Source of the DNA: JANYGA01 sp031420415
GTDB lineage: Bacteria; Vulcanimicrobiota; Vulcanimicrobiia; Vulcanimicrobiales; Vulcanimicrobiaceae
Direction: 5' to 3'
DNA length: 64,000 nucleotides
Assembly: GCA_031420415.1 (NCBI GenBank)
Contig: JANOMT010000009.1
Location: forward strand, 1 to 64,000
Shown: positions 61,682-64,000 of the stretch, in pieces
Position numbering within the stretch: position 1 is the first letter of the stretch
How the letters are laid out: every line of letters starts with the position of its first letter
Notes under the pieces: generated by a model
What the model was told of the DNA's origin: nothing
Databases searched by the model: none
The model's input: the letters and a program-made list of their open reading frames with translations, nothing else
Made by a program: the position numbers and the translations under genes

Positions 61682-62065
61682 GTGATCCTCGGCATCGATC
61701 CTGGCACGCGCAAATGTGGCTACGCCTTCATTTCGGCCCCACGGGTGGCGCCCATTGCACTCGGCATCGCGCCGACGAGCGATCTCAAGGAAACCCTCGC
61801 TTTGCTGGTCGAGCGCTACCAGCCGGTCCGTATCGCGCTTGGTGGCGGGACGCACGCGAGTGTGGTCGAGGCGATCCTTGCCGATTTTGGCTTGCCGATC
61901 GAGATCGTCGACGAGCGCGCGACGACGCTCTTGGCACGCGCTCGGTACTTCGCGGCCAACCCGCCCAAAGGGTGGCGCCGCCTCGTCCCGCGGGGTATGT
62001 TGCTGCCGCCGCGACCGATCGACGATTTCGCGGCGGTCCTCATCGCCGAACGCTCGATGGAATAA
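61682..62065 (+). CDS. RuvC/YqgF-like RNase H-fold protein
   Basis: 127 residues. It begins ILGIDPGTRKCGYAFIS, the first acidic strand of RuvC/YqgF nucleases. It continues with VRIALGGGTHASVVEAIL, IEIVDERATTLLARARYF (second acidic residue) and DDFAAVLIAERSME (third acidic site). It is shorter than RuvC (about 160 residues). Cyanobacterial genomes carry similar small resolvase-like proteins near DUF3084 genes, as I recall. Nuclease activity is inferred from retained acidic residues. GTG start two bases after the previous stop; last gene of the train. Confidence 0.75.
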   Translation: MILGIDPGTRKCGYAFISAPRVAPIALGIAPTSDLKETLALLVERYQPVRIALGGGTHASVVEAILADFGLPIEIVDERATTLLARARYFAANPPKGWRRLVPRGMLLPPRPIDDFAAVLIAERSME

Positions 62066-62247
62066 GGGCAGGACTCGCTCGTATCCGGTCGTATTCGACA
62101 GCTGGCATGCGCCCTAGCGACAGGCGTACTTTCCGTGTCTCTCGTCGACGAAGGCAAACTCGGCAACTCTCTTCGACGAATTCCGTATGGTACGCAGGTG
62201 GCGAGCTCGTGCAACGAAGCTTTTGCTTCCACTCTTCTGGAGGATAT

Positions 62248-64000
62248 ATGAAGCGTCTCGCACGCCTCGCCTTCGTCACGGGACTGACAGCATCGCTGCT
62301 CCTGGGCGTCGAGCGTGGGGCTGCCCTCGCGACGCCATTCTCGGATGTACCGGCCAACCACTGGGCCTATCAGTACATCCAGAGTCTCGCGGCCGACGGC
62401 ATCATCGACGGTTACCCGAATGGCAAATTCAAGGGCGATCGTCCGCTTACGCGGTACGAAATGGCGACCGTCGTCGCCCGAGTTATCGCCAAGCTACAAG
62501 AAAACACCGGCAAGGGTCCGTCGAAAGAAGACCTCGACAAGTTGCAGAAACTTATCGACGCGCTCAAAGACGAACTCGACGCTCTCGGCGTTCGTGTGAC
62601 GAATCTCGAAGATTCACTCGACGCCCTCGACAAGCGAACGAAGTTCGCGCAGTCGCTCTCGATGCACGGTGTTTTTACGCCGAACATTTCGCTGCGTCAG
62701 CGTCTCACGGCCCCGCGCACGATCGCGAACACGACCGGCGCTCCGGTCACGACGTATTACGGCGCGGTCGTTCCGGCCGGTTCTGCGACCAATCGAACCG
62801 CAGTCGCGGCAATCGATCCGTTCGCGTTGGCGTTCTTGGCGTCGGACGATTCGAATAGCCCATTCACGATCGCAGGCTCCGGCATTCGGATCCGCCAGGA
62901 TTCGCGATTCAACCTCGCCTACGCGATCACCGATAACCTCACGATTTCGTTGCCCGTGCACGTGCTCAACTTCACGCAGGGTGGCGAATTCACGCAACAG
63001 CAGAAGATCGATCTCGAGCCCGGCGTCGACGTTAACGTCGCGAAGACGGGAAATATCACGAATCTGCATCTCAAGTACGGCATCATCGACGATATGCAGC
63101 CATCGCGCATCGGTCTCGCGTTCCGGCCGCCCCAGGGCTACAACGGGGCGGTTCCCTACGAACTGCCGGTCCAGCCGTTCCAAAAGGGCGCAGAAATTAG
63201 CGGTTCGATTGGTGAGGGCGCCTTCGGCGTCACCGATTTCCAGGCGTCGTTCTCGCGGCTCGATCAGACGCTGCTCAACACGCAACCAGGAAACACGGAT
63301 CCAAACGTTTCTCCTGCTGAGGCGACCGCGTACTTCTTCCCCATCGTGCCGCCATCGGCCGGATTGACGCAAACGGGCCCTGCCAACAAAACGGACACGT
63401 TCAATGCGGGATCGGGCACGCTCGCGCAAGTCTTCCTCACGTCGAAGGCGCAAGCGGGAAGTGTCTTTATTTCGTACTTTAACGGCGCGACGTTCAATAA
63501 CGTGGGCGTTCAGACGGGTGGCCCGGGCACCGGTCTGCCGGGCTTCACGTACAACGATGCGTACAACGACGTCGTTTTCACGTCACCGATTCCGGCCGGT
63601 GCCGTCGTACAAATCACGTATCGGCCGCTCGCCATCGTCGGCAACACGAATTTCCAGCGCTACATGGCGCACGCGCGCTTGAATCAGAAGTTCAAGGGCT
63701 ATACGGGCCTCGAGATCGGCCTTAATTTCAATCGTATCTTCGATTTCGACGATACGCAGACCACGGGTTCGGGCGCGAACGGCTTCACCGCCATCAATCA
63801 GAACCCCGTGACCGGAAACGGCGCCGTGAGCGACACCGTGCTCGGCCTCGACTTCCAGCTTCCGTTACCATTCCTCGTGAGTGGGGCGGGTTCGAACCCG
63901 GTTCTCTTCGGTGAAGCGGCGACGAGCAAGTTCACGTCGGATTACCGCAACGTCGCCGCGGTCGGCGATACGGCGGGCGTCTTCGGCGTTCGCCTGAAGG
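62248..64000 (+). CDS. SLH-domain outer-membrane porin, 5' part
   Basis: Starts at ATG 62248 with GGAGGA just upstream and stays open to the end of the window (584 codons, incomplete). Signal peptide to about residue 28 (ALATPFSDVP). One SLH domain at about residues 30-85: FSDVPANHWAYQYIQSLAAD, GIIDGYPNGKF and LTRYEMATVVAR. A coiled coil of about 40 residues (KEDLDKLQKLIDALKDELDA) comes next, then a long beta-barrel region. This is the OmpM/Slp layout of Negativicutes, Deinococcus and cyanobacteria. There the SLH domain binds peptidoglycan and tethers the outer membrane. The 182-base gap before it shows no clear terminator or promoter. Confidence 0.9.
   Translation, partial: MKRLARLAFVTGLTASLLLGVERGAALATPFSDVPANHWAYQYIQSLAADGIIDGYPNGKFKGDRPLTRYEMATVVARVIAKLQENTGKGPSKEDLDKLQKLIDALKDELDALGVRVTNLEDSLDALDKRTKFAQSLSMHGVFTPNISLRQRLTAPRTIANTTGAPVTTYYGAVVPAGSATNRTAVAAIDPFALAFLASDDSNSPFTIAGSGIRIRQDSRFNLAYAITDNLTISLPVHVLNFTQGGEFTQQQKIDLEPGVDVNVAKTGNITNLHLKYGIIDDMQPSRIGLAFRPPQGYNGAVPYELPVQPFQKGAEISGSIGEGAFGVTDFQASFSRLDQTLLNTQPGNTDPNVSPAEATAYFFPIVPPSAGLTQTGPANKTDTFNAGSGTLAQVFLTSKAQAGSVFISYFNGATFNNVGVQTGGPGTGLPGFTYNDAYNDVVFTSPIPAGAVVQITYRPLAIVGNTNFQRYMAHARLNQKFKGYTGLEIGLNFNRIFDFDDTQTTGSGANGFTAINQNPVTGNGAVSDTVLGLDFQLPLPFLVSGAGSNPVLFGEAATSKFTSDYRNVAAVGDTAGVFGVRLK

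Noticed and set aside
1..64000. CRISPR arrays, insertion sequences, prophage, tRNA or rRNA genes
   Set aside because: No regularly spaced repeats, transposase, integrase, attachment repeats or tRNA-like clover-leaf sequence were seen; gaps between genes are mostly too small to hold them.

Overview
The window is GC-rich, densely coded bacterial chromosome centred on the replication origin. Genome identity is inferred from gene content only. The organism is a diderm that makes lipopolysaccharide: BamA, TamB, Skp-like chaperones, LpxD/C/A/B, LptC/B/F and a Wzy/WaaL-like enzyme are all here. It also carries traits of the Terrabacteria side of the tree: an SLH-domain porin of the OmpM type, ribosomal protein L27 with a Firmicutes-style cleavable N-terminus, a Soj/Spo0J pair with parS, and an envelope block whose last genes (LpxB-related protein, DUF3084 protein, RuvC-like protein) resemble cyanobacterial ones. 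A lineage such as Candidatus Eremiobacterota (WPS-2) or a neighbouring diderm Terrabacteria phylum fits best. This is a judgement, not a computed placement.

Layout. 1-8 kb: a secreted lytic transglycosylase, then the minus-strand operon fabF-rnc-smc-purH. 8.2-12.5 kb, plus strand: rpmA, obgE, a tiny membrane protein, nadD, lysA and a DUF3465 lipoprotein. 12.5-19.8 kb, plus strand: maf-mreB-mreC-mreD-mrdA (cell elongation), then a DMT permease coupled to a class I aminotransferase. 19.8-22.2 kb, minus strand: thiE-thiD-trpS. 22.3-33.3 kb, minus strand: the classical left side of oriC, rpmH-rnpA-yidD-yidC-khpB-mnmE-mnmG-rsmG-cca-[two parS sites]-parA-parB, followed by two exported proteins of unknown function. 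33.3-33.7 kb: non-coding oriC candidate with a perfect DnaA box. 33.7-40.4 kb, plus strand: dnaA-dnaN-recF-dciA-gyrB. 40.4-62.1 kb, plus strand: tamB, then a gene train of about 16 kb with almost no spacing: bamA, three Skp-like genes, lpxD-lpxC-fabZ-lpxA-lpxB, a metallophosphoesterase, an LpxB-related protein, a Wzy/WaaL-like protein, lptC-lptB-lptF, DUF3084, RuvC-like. 62.2 kb to the end: the 5' part of an SLH porin gene.

How it works together. Replication initiation (dnaA, dnaN, DciA), partition (ParAB-parS, SMC), ribosome and tRNA maturation (rnpA, MnmEG, RsmG, Cca, Obg), membrane insertion (YidC/D), wall elongation (Mre/PBP2) and outer-membrane assembly lie within 64 kb. From 19.8 kb to the end every gene is read away from oriC. 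Many neighbours overlap by four bases (GTGA, ATGA or TTGA), which suggests widespread translational coupling.

Most interesting points: rnpA appears to overlap rpmH completely, as in Thermus; a metallophosphoesterase inside the lpx operon may fill the missing UDP-diacylglucosamine hydrolase step; there is a run of four Skp-like units after bamA; L27 has a Prp-type cleavage site in an LPS-bearing cell; rpmA may be leaderless; and mnmE, thiE and mrdA lack a canonical start codon where family homology begins.
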